Source: Myxocyprinus asiaticus (Eukaryota > Chordata > Actinopteri > Cypriniformes > Catostomidae). From it: DNA of 64,000 nt. The notes beneath the pieces are model-generated. The model saw nothing but the letters and a program-made list of their open reading frames with translations, was not told the origin of the DNA and searched no databases. The position numbers were made by a program, and so were the translations under genes. Location of the stretch: NCBI RefSeq assembly GCF_019703515.2, contig NC_059373.1, positions 11,381,281 to 11,445,280 of the forward strand. Reading direction: 5' to 3'. Positions 46,098 to 58,400 of this stretch are shown here, in pieces; position 1 is the stretch's first letter, and the number at the start of each line of letters is the position of its first letter.

Positions 46098-48469
46098 GTG
46101 AGATCAGAGGGTCTAAAGGTGGAGTAATCATCTAGAACAGTCAATAGGAAAATTCCTTCAAACTTGCATAGTTATTTATTTTGCAATGCATTTTAAGTCA
46201 CATAAGCATTTTGTTTCTGTCCAGTGAATTTTAATGTTTATCACACTTGTATATTGGTCTTTCAGCCAATTTATTCTCATTATTTAAGCAGAAGTTAGCG
46301 CTCTTGATTTAATCTACTGTCTCAAGAAATGTTTCACCTTCCATTTGAAGGTTTTATTATTTCATATAATTTTTCAGAAATTATGTCACAGTTTAAAACC
46401 TGAAGTGGTTTTGTGCAAACAGTGCAATCATGTTTTAATGAAAATGCTTTATATGTATTTTATACTCCCTGAGACCATGAGTAGATCAACAGATTAGATT
46501 AAAGCAACAGCAAACTCTATGTAGGGGTATTTTGGGTCCTTCTAAGCATAGTTTACAATAAAAGACTTACACCCGACAGTCTCAAGCATCTTAAAATATC
46601 CAGCTGCACCCTTAATGAAGTGTGCTAGAAGGTTAATTTTCGTGGACATCGTGCACAGTAGGCTCAAGCTGGCACTGAGACTGGTGCTGTGGTTATACAA
46701 AAACCTCCCTCAACCAGCCCATGCCAGTGGCAACAACTATCCCTTTTTTTTCACAAGCCATTGAATGGTTAAAGTGTCTGTTATGTAATATGTTGTCAAG
46801 TCCAAGACCTGTTAACTACATTTGGTTGTAAAGTGTGAATTCTACCAGCTCCATTAATGCAGCATAATGCTGCTAACACATATCAAATTTAAACTAAAAT
46901 AACAGCTAGAATAAAGTATTTAAAGTAAAACTAGCTGCTCCACTTTATAAGTAAATATATCTCATTTATGCAACATGACTGCATGAGAAGTTTGCATGTT
47001 CAATTCACTTAGTTGTTTGGATATATAATATGGTAAAAGCATTCAGTATGGTTATAGAAAGACATGTAGTTTAATGAGCAAATAATTTATATATTTTTTG
47101 TAGTGTAGTACTTTTAAGGATGCATAGATTCGAAGTATACATGATTATGTTTTTGATGGAAATATTTAGTCTCTCATTATAAATCATTAATATGCAGTTA
47201 TAACAATGCATAAAAGGTGATGTTCATGCAATATCAGCCAAATAGTGATCAATTTTTTCTTGAATGTTATAAATACTTAATAACACCTAATTACCATTAG
47301 TAACCAATGAAAATGTACCTTCATTTGAAGTGGAGAGACATGAAGCATTTATTAAAGACTTAAAAACATTAGAAACCTATGTGTTTATAGTTCAGTATGG
47401 TTTAATGGTCATCAGGCTTTATTACATGAGATATGCTGTGAATGAGCATGAAGACCTGAAAAGTGTCTTTGAAGAGGACTTAAGGTAATTAGGACAAGGT
47501 AAGTTGGGACACCATTACTTTATTGGAGTACATTATTGACATTTCTGCAAACATTACAATAATTAATGTAAACACAAAGCAGGCTGTACCAAAACGACAT
47601 AATTCCTCCTTTTAATCTCACTATAAAATCTACTTTTGCTACATTGTGAAAAATCATGAATTAGGGCATTTAATGTTTTTGATTAATGTCAGTATGAATA
47701 AGTGTATTTATTAAGCATTTTACATTTAGCCATTTAGCAGATGCTTTTGTCCAAAGTGAATTACAAATGTAAGTTAAAATGCACATTATTTGGCAAGAAT
47801 CGGTTGAAAGTTGCCCTTTTCCTGCATGTTGCTATAACTGCTTAGAAATTATTTATAATGAATTTTTAAATTACTTAGTAGTCATTAATGAACCCCTTTA
47901 TAAACTCTTAACAACGGGAACATGTAAATTGTTACCATAAAATGAAAAAAATAATAATAATAAATAAATCATGAAATTAGATGACAACATTTGTAATTAT
48001 CAATTAGTTTTTAATTGCCTTCAGTTTCACATTGTTTGAAGGTGAACACTGAGCAAGACAACGTGTTTTTATAGAATGCAGGAAATCAAAATTGGATTTT
48101 ATTATACGATTAATTGAAGGACTAATCAACAGATAAATTATCAAATGTAGTTGCAGCATTAACTCTCTCAAAATCCCATTACTAATAATTTAACCACACA
48201 AATTATAAATATCAGTCTTGCCAACTAACACAACTGACCAGTGGTCAGCACATGTCTTGATGCTGGTGGGCATTACATTGGGTCAAAAGTTACAGTCTGT
48301 AAAACAGAGGGGCATTTGTTCACTGAGGTGGCAAGAAACTCTCCCCACACATAATAGATCTAATCTGTAGTTGCATTGTGCAAAGCACCCAGTGACATTC
48401 CACCATTGTGTGCTTTTGAACCAATACGGGGGCAACGCTGAGTTACACTTCATGCAAGATAAGTAAGAT
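46098..48469. other. Intron 3 of the plectin-like gene, first part
   Basis: AT-rich without genes. Positions 47710-47770 hold a SINE body or tail fragment (TTTAGCAGATGCTTTTGTCC, minus orientation). Confidence 0.4.
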
Positions 48470-49080
48470 CACCTTTACCCTCTCCGGCAGTGATCATCTC
48501 CTCATCACAGCATTTTGCACCGTCATCTCAACGGATGAACCACATCACAACATATCCAGCGGCGGTATACTCTGTTGTGATTCATAACTAGTGCGCATCC
48601 GTGCTGGATTTCACCCCGGTAAGTTCCACTGCAGACAGAATTCTCCATATCGGTGCATCTCGCAGTCGACGTGCCTCTGTGCTAATGGTGCGCTATTCGC
48701 AGGCGGGACGATAAGTTTGGCATCGGTTCACTGGACCGTTAATATATATGGTGTGTTTACCTATGCTGGGTGGTGACATGGCGTGTTGACAGATCAGTAG
48801 GGCGGGTGAACAGCTGGAATTGACTGTGAATAGCCTCATTTGCTTTGATCATCGTGAATAAATCACATTACCCCTCTGAAGCGGTTGTTTTAAGGAGGTT
48901 CTGACTGAGCCTTTGCCGCATCGATGCATCTGCTGAGCGATGATGACGAGAATATTTAATCGCGCGATAACACTGCAACTGACAGAGAGCGGAATTACAA
49001 CTAGCGAGAAACATAAACAATGGCAGGTGCATTTCAAAAACGTTTCTGTCAACCTACTGAGGTGTTTTAAATCATTGTAA
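48470..49080 (+). promoter_or_regulatory. CpG-rich patch, candidate alternative promoter and non-coding exon
   Basis: A local rise in CpG within AT-rich intron (GTGCGCATCCGTGC, TCTCGCAGTCGACGTG, TTCGCAGGCGGGACGATAAG). A consensus splice donor follows ACCCCG at 48619 (GTAAGT). A non-coding exon ending at 48618 could splice to the exon at 53977, whose own ATG lies three bases inside. That would give the classical plectin N-terminus without the membrane anchor. This is inference from composition and one donor site. Confidence 0.35.
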
Positions 49081-50461
49081 TGCATTTGTTCCGGGGTAGA
49101 GATTATCTTTGTAACATATTTAACACATTTCCATATCCACGAAACACATATTACATAGTTATTATTATGCTAATAACTGTAACAAGGTGTTGTTACAAAC
49201 AGCTCCTCTTAATAGGCTAATTAAATACATCTAGTTCATGACACTAACAGAAAGGTTGTTTTGACATGGAAGTTTACCATGATATTCTTTGGAGCACCAT
49301 GTAAACAGCATGGTACATGAATATGGTTGACAATATGGAATATATGAATCATTTAGTAATTCATATATTAGATGGCGTTACCATCTAAAACCATCACTGT
49401 ACCATTGTACTATTGCTACAGTCCTTTTTTGTTGTTGTAAAGATTGTATTGCTCAGTAGTCTTAATTACATTGTAGCATGAAGAGTGCAATGCAAAGTGT
49501 CATGATTTTCACTGAAAAAAATATGTTGTGAAGTAAACTAGGAGAAAATATTAAGTAAATTCTACATTTGTACTCAATTCAAACATGTATAAGTAATTGT
49601 TTTTAAATTTCAAAGGTAAATGAAATAAGTCAAATGTACTTAACTTTTCAAAGCTGGTGTTCCCAGCATGCACTGGGCTCAAATAATCAATGAGCTTGCA
49701 TGGTTTCACTGTTCGCAAGTTGATTTACACCATTTTTACTGTTGATTTTTTTTGCATCTGGTAACTTCCTGTTTTGTGAAGTCTATAAAGTTAGTTTTCT
49801 ACTCAAAATTACCTGTTCATGATCAAAACTCTGTGGGCTCTGGTCAAGCAAGGTGATGTTATCTAATCGACGACATAGCTTGCCTTCCACGTTTCTCTGG
49901 ATGGAAGAATTCCGTGTGTCCTGTTGTACATAACAAAGTACATTAAAAATAATTACAATGCTGGGACACTTTTAAAAGCATAGCAGGCTATTAAAAACCA
50001 ATGTTTTTTAAACAAATATTTTGCAAAGTAGGAAAAAATGTAGACTTTAAACAATGCAGTCTTTTTCACATTCATCAAAGGGCAGTAAAGTTCACAGAAG
50101 TTGCAGCAGCTGAATTTGTAACCTCACTAAATCACCGCCCTCCTGTCTGAAGTCTTTTCAGAACTTCTAACAATAATGACGTTCATTTTCTTACTGTGGG
50201 ACCACTGAAATGTGCTCTTTAAAATGTCTTCATGTTGCCTTAGTAACTTTTGAGTAATCAGTTACCCTCAACTCAGACAAGGTTCAGCTCTTTCCAAGAA
50301 AGGCTGCATGCAATCAAAATAAACAACAATTTAACAATTTAGCAATTATCAGTGATTATGTGCACAGATTACAGATAATAAGTTTAAATATAGAAAATAA
50401 GTGATTTGAAGTTTAAATAATTGCACAGTTTGAATAGCAATATACTTCACTGTATTACACT
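49081..50461. other. Intron, no gene
   Basis: AT-rich. No frame or element border is recognised. Confidence 0.4.
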
Positions 50462-50462
50462 G

Positions 50463-52210
50463 TGTAACAGATTTTTATTTTTTTATTTTTTTGGTTCCTG
50501 GGTAGTAAGTGTTATTTCCTAATTGCTTATGCCTCAAAAGTATATAAAATGGCTATTATTCCCCACATACTTTGCTTTTGTGACCAGGACAGTGATATTT
50601 TGAAATGTACCTATTTTCCAGAACATTCCAGATAGATTAATTGCTGAGTAAACTTGGAGTAACTTCTAGAACTTTCTAGAAATTTCCAATAATATAAATA
50701 GTAGTATAAATACAGGGGCTTTAAGCCCACCTGTTCAGTTTCATTCAGCTGCCTAAGTGGATACATATCTGCATTTTTCTGAGATGGTATCAAGAGGCTG
50801 CAAGCATCCGGCAGATGCATTTTGCTATGTCTGCGCCAATTATCAAGACAAGAGCGAAAAAGTACTCCATGGAAGCATCTGCTAAGATGCGTGAGGCCTA
50901 CAAGGCATATTTTGGCATGCCTTTTGGGGATCAAGACAAACCCTGGGCACCTCTTTTCACCTGCGAGCACTGCAAAAAAACTCTGGAAGGTAAGATGGAC
51001 AATTGTTGCTCGGAATTTTATGTTATATAATTTGTTAATTTTTAAAATTGTTAAAGTTTTTAATTTTAAAATGTTTTACAATTTTCAATGTTATTGAAAA
51101 AACATCATTTATGAAAATGTTGTGAGAATCTCTTACACATTAGTCATGGGTGAAATAAATGTATTTTTGTAGGATGGAACAGTGGGGAAAAGAAAGCCAT
51201 GAAGTTCGCTATCCCAAGAATTTTGCTGGAACCCACTGACCACTCAAACAACTGCTACTTCTGCATGGTGGACCCTTCCGAACCTCGGACTGGCAAGAAT
51301 ACACCTGCTATCACGTATCCGGACCTTCCTTCATCCATTGCCCCGGTGCCACACTGCCATGAGATGCCCGTACCCACTCCTCCGGAGAGAGCAGTCGTCT
51401 TTAGAAGAGAGCAGCAAGTCAGAGAGCGAGGAAGACGTTGTAGATCCAGATGACAATTTCAGAGGTGGAGCTGAGGAGAAAAACCCATACTACCCCAACC
51501 AAAAAAAACCTCAATGACTTGATTAGAGATCTTGGTCTCACCAAGTCCAATGCTGAGCTTTTGACATCTAGGCTCGAGCAGTGGAACTTGTTGGATGAAA
51601 GTGTGCAAGTCGCAGATCAGAGGAAGTGTCACCAACCTTTTTCCAGCTTCTTCACCCGTCAATATGGGCTCTGCTTCTGCCACAATGTGACCAGTCTGTC
51701 CGTGGCAATCGGAATCACCTGTAACCAGAATGAGTGGCGCCTCTTCATTGATAGCTCATCCAGGAGCCTCAAAGCCGTGCTTCTCCATAATGGTAACAAG
51801 TACCCGTCTCTTCCTCTGGCTCACTCGGTGCACCTCAAAGAGGATTACAACAGCATCAAGACCTTGCTGGACGCCTTGAAATATGAGTACATTTGGGGGC
51901 TGATTCGTGAAAGTGATTTACAGTATAATTGTAAATCTTGAAAAACTACTCACTTCTAAATCTTTTGTAGTAATTTTTGGATTACTTTAGTATAAATACA
52001 TGTTCATTTGGATTCATATGTTACTTTTTTCTGACTTTATTTGAACGAAAAGACACAAATTAGCCCGTTTTCTCATTGGAAATAGGTACATTTCAAAATA
52101 TCACTGTCCTGGTCACAAAAGCAAAGTTTGTGGGGAATAATAGCCATTTTCTATACTTCTGAGGCATAAGCAATTAGGAAATAACACTTAGGAACAAAAA
52201 TTGTGTTACA
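50463..52210 (+). mobile_element. DNA transposon with about 120-bp inverted ends, internally deleted
   Basis: The left end (about 50490-50620: AAGTGTTATTTCCTAATTGC, TTATGCCTCAAAAGTATA, TTTGTGACCAGGACAGTGAT, ATTTTGAAATGTACCTATTT) is matched in reverse complement at 52082-52200. These are terminal inverted repeats of about 120 bp. Between them is an interrupted coding region. The superfamily was not determined. Confidence 0.78.
50785..51940 (+). pseudogene. Transposon-encoded protein of unclassified family, core deleted
   Basis: The start region MVSRGCKHPADAFCYVCANY is in one frame and AKKYSMEASAKMREAYKAYF, with a CEHCKK Cys pair, is in the next. After an AT-rich gap come KKAMKFAIPRILLEPTDHSN with CYFCMVDP (possible zinc ligands) and, in further frames, LNDLIRDLGLTKSNAELLTS and NEWRLFIDSSSRSLKAVLLH. 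The last frame jumps from LLDALKY to EYIWGLIRESDLQYN and stops. I recall this family from many animal genomes as a protein of several hundred residues more between those two phrases, so the central region looks deleted. I know of no established function. Confidence 0.6.
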
Positions 52211-52247
52211 TAGCGTTATCATTGTATTTATTTCATTGTACTAGGGG

Positions 52248-52660
52248 TTGCACAGACTAGTCGACTAGTTGTAGTCGAATAGTTGAATAGCCTGAAGTTG
52301 ACTAGCCGTTCACCAAGTCAGTTATAAAATGTGTCTGTAGGATATACAGTGGGTGTAAAGCCTGTGGTAGGCTCTTCACTGAAAAGGCGCAGTGGCTCAA
52401 ATATAGGCTGTGATGTTCTTTCAGACTCGCATTAAAAGACACACACAGAATGCACTTAAGAACCGGTGTTTGTGAACTGTCTCACTCTGCTCTACAACGC
52501 AACGCATACATATCAACAATAATCATACACATTCTCCGTATCTGTATTGCACATGTGCATAGCATTTTATCAACACTGATAATGTTGAGAACATTCAGTT
52601 GACTACTCTGATAAAGATGACACAGAATGCTACGGTAACCTGAAATAAATTTACAAATTG
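52248..52660. repeat. Probable hAT-type repeat fragment
   Basis: Begins GGGGTTGCACAGACTAGTCG, typical of fish hAT-type repeat ends, with a run of related GACTAG/AGTCGA motifs. The right terminus was not located. Confidence 0.4.
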
Positions 52661-52929
52661 GCCTTCAAATATAACTGAAATACTAGTGTTATGCTGACCT
52701 GGGCACTGTTCACTCCTTCAAGGACATGATTCGGTGACAGTTAGAAAAGTGCTTCGAGTTGGAGTCCACTGATGTGACGGAATGCATCCCCATTGTCGTC
52801 TGCACATTAGATTCCATGTCTGCCCGAAACCATTCGAGAGCAGCTGCAAGAGGACGGGGAACCGCCTGCAGCTACAGGTAGTCCAAGCAAAGCTAAATAT
52901 GTTCAGACACTTATGTTAACTTTTAGCTA

Positions 52930-53463
52930 CACTACCGGTCAAAAGTTTTGAAACACGTGACTGAAATGTTTCTCATGATCTTAAAAATCTTTTGATCTGA
53001 AGGCGTATGCTTAAATGTTTGAAATTAGTTTTGTAGACAAAATTATATTTGTGCCACCATATTAATTTATTTCATTATAAAACGAAAATTTAATAAAAAA
53101 TAAAAAAAAGTTTTTGAAATTGATGCATTGACCAAATAATAAAGAAAAGCAGCCAATAAGTGCCCAACATAGATGGGAACTCCTTCAATACTGTTTAAAA
53201 AGCATCCCAGGGTGATACCTCAAGAAGCTGGTTGAGAAAATGTCGAGTACATGTCTGCAAATTCTAGGCAAAGGGTGACTACTTTGAAGATGCTAAAATA
53301 TAACACAGTTTTGATTTATTTTGGATTTTGTTTAGTCACAACATAATTCCCATAGTTCCATTTATTTTATTCCATAGTTTTGATGACTTTACTATTATTC
53401 TATAATGTGAAGAAAAAAAATTATAATAAAGAATAAGTGTTTCAAAACTTTTGACCGGTAGTG
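52930..53463. mobile_element. Tc1/mariner-type MITE
   Basis: Inverted ends CACTACCGGTCAAAAGTTTT (left) and AAAACTTTTGACCGGTAGTG (right), essentially perfect, with TA on both borders. The 534 bp interior has no long frame. It lies in the intron before the plectin exon. Confidence 0.88.
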
Positions 53464-53976
53464 TACGTTACAGCTCGACATATGTCGAGTGACCTTTTGT
53501 ACCACACTTCTAATAAAAGGTACTTACGATGAGATAACGTTTATGGTTGATGTTTATTTCATCCGATCCGTTCACATACAAAACAACACTCAGACCGTTG
53601 CTCATTATTTTCCCCTCAGATGTCAAACTACTACACACGTTTCCATGGCAACCTATACTGTGCTCTGTTGTCAGTCAAAATGTTAAATCAACAATTAATT
53701 CAGTATCAGAGTATGATGACAGGTACTGTGGGCCTCAAAATTTTCATGGCTTCTATCTTCCTTCTGTACTATAAGAAAATATTTGGTAATGTCTGGTAGT
53801 AACCCTAAACAGCCTACAGCTGTCCATCAGTGGTGCACCATTGTGACCTAGTAGAACTGAAACTCTGAACTGCAGAAGCCTCACCATCCTCCAGAAAACA
53901 TCAGCTGTCTGCGCTGTATTGTGTTTCAACCCCACACAATCTCTAACGCTCACCCCTCTCTGTGTCACCGTTCCAG
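53464..53976. other. End of intron 3, no separate gene
   Basis: Mixed sequence. The polypyrimidine-rich acceptor CACCGTTCCAG ends at 53976. Confidence 0.45.
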
Positions 53977-54169
53977 GTCATGTCAGGGGGTCGTCGCCGC
54001 ATACTGGAGCGGTCTGCATCGGAGGAGAGCGCGAGTGACCTGAGCTCCTCACATTCTCCTGGAGACACCTTGCCATGGAACCTCCCCAAACACCAGCGTG
54101 TCAAACGCTCTAAATCTGCCTCTGGAGACGTCCTGGACCCAGCAGAGAGAGCAGTCATCCGCATTGCAG
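53977..54169 (+). CDS. plec: Plectin N-terminal exon (SPGDTLPWNL type)
   Basis: Plectin is a giant cytolinker joining intermediate filaments to actin, microtubules and junctions. Its isoforms differ by alternative first exons spliced to a common actin-binding domain. This exon reads V-MSGGRRRILERSASEESAS..., then SSSHSPGDTLPWNLPKHQRV and DVLDPAERAVIRIA. It matches in layout the mammalian plectin N-terminus (SPGDTLPWNL and VLDPAERAVIRIA as I remember them). Donor G|GTTAGA leaves phase 1, as needed to complete the Asp opening the common DERD...KTFTKW exon beyond this window. It can be entered with its own ATG (53980-53982), or read through in phase 0 from the exon at 45804. A Ser-rich basic stretch suggests phosphorylation (inference). 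Confidence 0.82.
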
Positions 54170-55350
54170 GTTAGAGGCATCATAAACAAATGGATATTGC
54201 TGTACTTTTGCATTGTTTGTGGTTATGCACAGTAAGTTTTATTTGTTTATGAAATCTAAATACCCCATAAAATTGCTTGACAAGTGCAGTTTTCTTTCCT
54301 AAGTTGACATATTTTCAATTGAAACAGGAAGTTGGGGTGGGACATATCAAAGTGTTTGTCCCTTTTTTAAAATAGCCAATAGGCTTTAGTTACATCACAG
54401 GCGTGAAACATGATTTGCTGCTTTTTGGTTGCAGGTGGTATTACAGGGAGGGACATTAATTTTAGAGTGCATTTGATTGGATACTGTGTAGTGCAAGATG
54501 ACTTATCAGTATTTTTGGTCTCTTCTGGAAGAAAAATACTGTAAATTTGAAATGCATATATCTGCTAAAGGTTGTGTTTTTTTGTTTGTTTGTTTTTTTA
54601 CGTTTTAGGAGTACACTAGATTATAGATTGCTTCAAAATAAATATTTATGGACTGCAAGCCACAAAACTCCAATGGAATCTTTAAGCAAAGGGATCTGAA
54701 ATGACAAAATGCCTTTGAGTGTTTCATTATCATATAAATTGTTGAAACAAAGCTTACAAGGTGTATTATTATGTGTTTTTCATATACACATACATAATAT
54801 TTGCTTTTTCTACTGTCTGACACACGTTCGGTGTACTTAACATTAACAAATGCAGTGTTTCGTACATTACACACAAAAGCACTCTTGCTTTTGAAACAGG
54901 CTTTCTTATGTTTACTTAAAAACCCTTTTCTGTCTTTGTAAAACTAGTAGGGTGTGAGTGAGTAAAAACTACCAAACTTCTTCAGGATATGATTGACTGT
55001 TGAAAAATATCAAATGCCATTCTGGATTTTTCATACTTAGTTTGATTGAATATTTAGGCTATTAGGCTACATTCAAAAAACTTTTTATTAGACTTTATTT
55101 TGTGGATTTCTTTGCAGCACAGATTTAGTTTTCTGTGTTTGTTTTGGTGCTTTGCTGAATTGCAGAACGGGTTGCTGTTTATGTCAGTTTTATTAAAAAG
55201 CTAGTGTAGATCTCTATGTCCAGGATGTGACTACAACCTGCAGTAAGACTATTCTCTTTCTGTTATTGCATCTTCTCCATGTGACCTTGCCTTGCTACAT
55301 GCTGCAATTGGTCTGACTCAGCAAATATTCTGTGTGAGTGCATAACAGGC
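54170..55350. other. Plectin intron, no further exon seen
   Basis: AT-rich, with T-runs near 54585-54600. Confidence 0.4.

Positions 55351-55351
<1 letters not shown>

Positions 55352-55411
<60 letters not shown>
55352..55411. repeat. (CA)n microsatellite
   Basis: About 30 CA units. A short (TA)n run follows at 55512-55530. Confidence 0.95.
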
Positions 55412-55416
<5 letters not shown>

Positions 55417-58400
55417 AACCAGACAAGGGTGTGGTCCAAGGACTGCAGTGCTGATTCCATCTAAAGCCTCTATAGCCTGCACTTTGTTGGAGATCATTCT
55501 GTCCCCAACAAATATATATATATATATATTTTCCCTCTTGTCTACTATCATGTGGCTGTAAATTGGCACATCTGTCTTCTCATCCTGCATGTGCCATATG
55601 CAGTTTTGTATATGTTTTTATACCCCTCGAAGAATCTGAAGTTGTTTGCCATTTTATTTAAAAAGAAAAGAGTGATCAGAATAATTGCATTTTGTTTGTT
55701 AATTACTGCCCTGATAAACATATATTTACATAATAATAGAAAAAATGATAATAAAATAAGTAGATAATAAATGATTAATAATGTTTTTTAATAAATATAG
55801 ATCATAAAGGCAAAAATACACATTATACTGTTCCAAAGTTTACATATATGCTTAGTTCTTAATATTGTTTTTTGCCTACTCAGGCATCTTTTGCATTTCT
55901 GTATCTTATCTTATTTTTATTAATGATTAACATCTTGCAGATTCTGCAAGAGTTATGTAAACTTATGAGCAGAACTAGATATTTTGTGAATTTAGAGCAA
56001 ACAAGACATATTCAACTTTGATGGACCGAGAATACCATCAGAGCTGAAACCAATTTAATATAAAATACTAAATAATTTTGAATATTTAAACTCATCTTGC
56101 TGAAAATTATGTAATCTATATCTGCAGCTTAATCAGACTATGCAAATCAGATTCGTTTGGTCCTTAACTCTATTATATCATTGACCTTCGTAATGAAGCA
56201 TTGGACTGTTTCTGTCCTGCCGTCTCATTGGACTGGCCAGGTTTCACACGCGGGTGCCTCTTACAAGTGTGAACCCTGCAGAATATTCTAGAATGTCTGT
56301 AATTTTACTTGTGTAGACACCAGAGAAAGGTGAAAGGGCTTATTTTTATGAGATTCATAGACAGGCCAGTGAGCTGCAGTTACCAGACACAAGATAATAA
56401 TTCCAACCTATGATCTGCTTTAAATAACAGAATAATACAGACAATACAATATTTGCATGATGCGTGATATTTTGCAATAATAGAACAAAGATATAAGGAT
56501 CATAATACATAATGTTTTTAAATATTTTTTTTAAAGTATTATGTAGTGTTAAAACACAGTTCTTTAAAACACACCACTCTTAATAAAAATGTCTTCTCTC
56601 TCATTCTTATGAGGTGTTGAGAGAAGGAATTCAGCATCTGAACTCATCCAGTCTTCGTGCCATCCCTGAGCAGTACAAACTGATTATCAGTTACTCTTCA
56701 CAAGAACTTTAGGGCATGTTAGATATCTTTAGAAAGTGACATATGTAATTTAAAAGTTAATTGTCAAAATACCACAACTTGGTAAACTGGTACTTTAGAG
56801 AATATTTTTTATTTCCCATTATTTGACATTGCCAGTCATATTTAGTTCTTGATGATCATATAAGCATGTGCAGCTTATATTTAGTCCCGAAAATGTTCTG
56901 ATGATTGCCTCCAGAAAATGTTCTGGAACAATCTGTGACATTTAGAGAGCAAACCATGATGAATCAATTATTCATGATTAACTATGAATAGCATACAGAG
57001 TCTGATTCAACATGCCCAAAGACCTCAAAAATCCAGTGAATTATTAACTAAATAACTCATATAGTTGAGCATCTGTCTAACTTCCCATCCATCATTGTTA
57101 CCTTTTAAACTTTTCACACAGTTCAGAAAGAGATCTGAGGTGGATCAGTGACCAACTTTTCATACACTGATTCTGTGTGAACATGTAGAGTTTTAGTCCA
57201 GGTTAAACACAATAATACAAGTAAATTGCTGTTGTGTCCTGTTTTGACAGACAGTAAAGATGGTGCCAATTTGTAGCTGTAGTCCTTTGTATTTAGTGTA
57301 GGACAAGCATCTAAAATACTGGTTATAACATGTTCTAGATAATGACATTCTCCAGATGTCTGATGTTTGTTTTTGTGTAAATGTAAAGTTGTTCTAATGC
57401 TAAATGTTTCTGGGAATTTACGTAGACCACAAATTATAGTCCTACTGCCGCCACATGGTGTCAGTAGTTCAAGCAAAAATATCTGAAATAAAATGTGTTT
57501 TAGATTTAGCATTTCAGGCTTTCAGGTTGCTGCATTCTTTCTTTTTTCCTTGTGAAAAAGCTAAGCTGAACTTACGTGCAGTAGTTTAGACTGAACTTTG
57601 GTGAGACTTATTATGGAGACCAGGATTAAAATATCAAAAGACTGCTCTGCAGCTCTAACATTCTAAGAAATTTGAGACACTCATGTCATACCTTCTGAGG
57701 GATCTGAGAGGATAACAATGCTATGTCATTGTGTCAGCACTCCTCTAATGTTCTCATGATAACCCTGGTGAGTCAATACTGTATATATGAGCAACTAAGA
57801 CAGAAAGCAGGGTTTTTCAAATACCTCTGCCCATTACTGCACTTTTTTCTTTCAGTTTTTGATCAGGCCTCAGTTGCTCTGATGAACAAACTAGCTGGTA
57901 TGATTTGGAATAAGCCAAATGTTGGTCATTGGACAAATATTGGCAGTCTCTTGTTTTAGGACCAGATATTTCCCTCCATTTTGAGCTATTTTTGCCATTT
58001 TTATTATTTTAAGTTGGCAAACTAAATCACAAGCATGGTTAGTCAGGTTAACAGTACTGATCTAAGATCAGTGTTTATATTTTTCATGCCAGTGATGGTG
58101 ATCAAATCTTTGTTCTATTTTTATGTTTCACATCAACCAATTCCCTCAGTCCTTGACAAACAGCTCACTGTCGGTTTTCCTTGCGCATTTGGCAAAGGTG
58201 CTAAGAGCGCCAATATCAAGCATGATTAAATCATTTCATAAGATTTTATTACAAGACATCCCCAAAAAAGCATGGGTTTGATTTATGAATTTTCCAGAAA
58301 TCAACTCCCTTGAACGTGCACTAAAAAAGCAGTGTTCGTTTCAACATTTTATGGCCCCTGAAGTGAAATATTTGCAGTAGTTGTAGAAAGAGTTTCTAAA

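Noticed and set aside
55263..55590. Val-Cys repeat frames
   Set aside because: They translate the (CA)n microsatellite on the minus strand.
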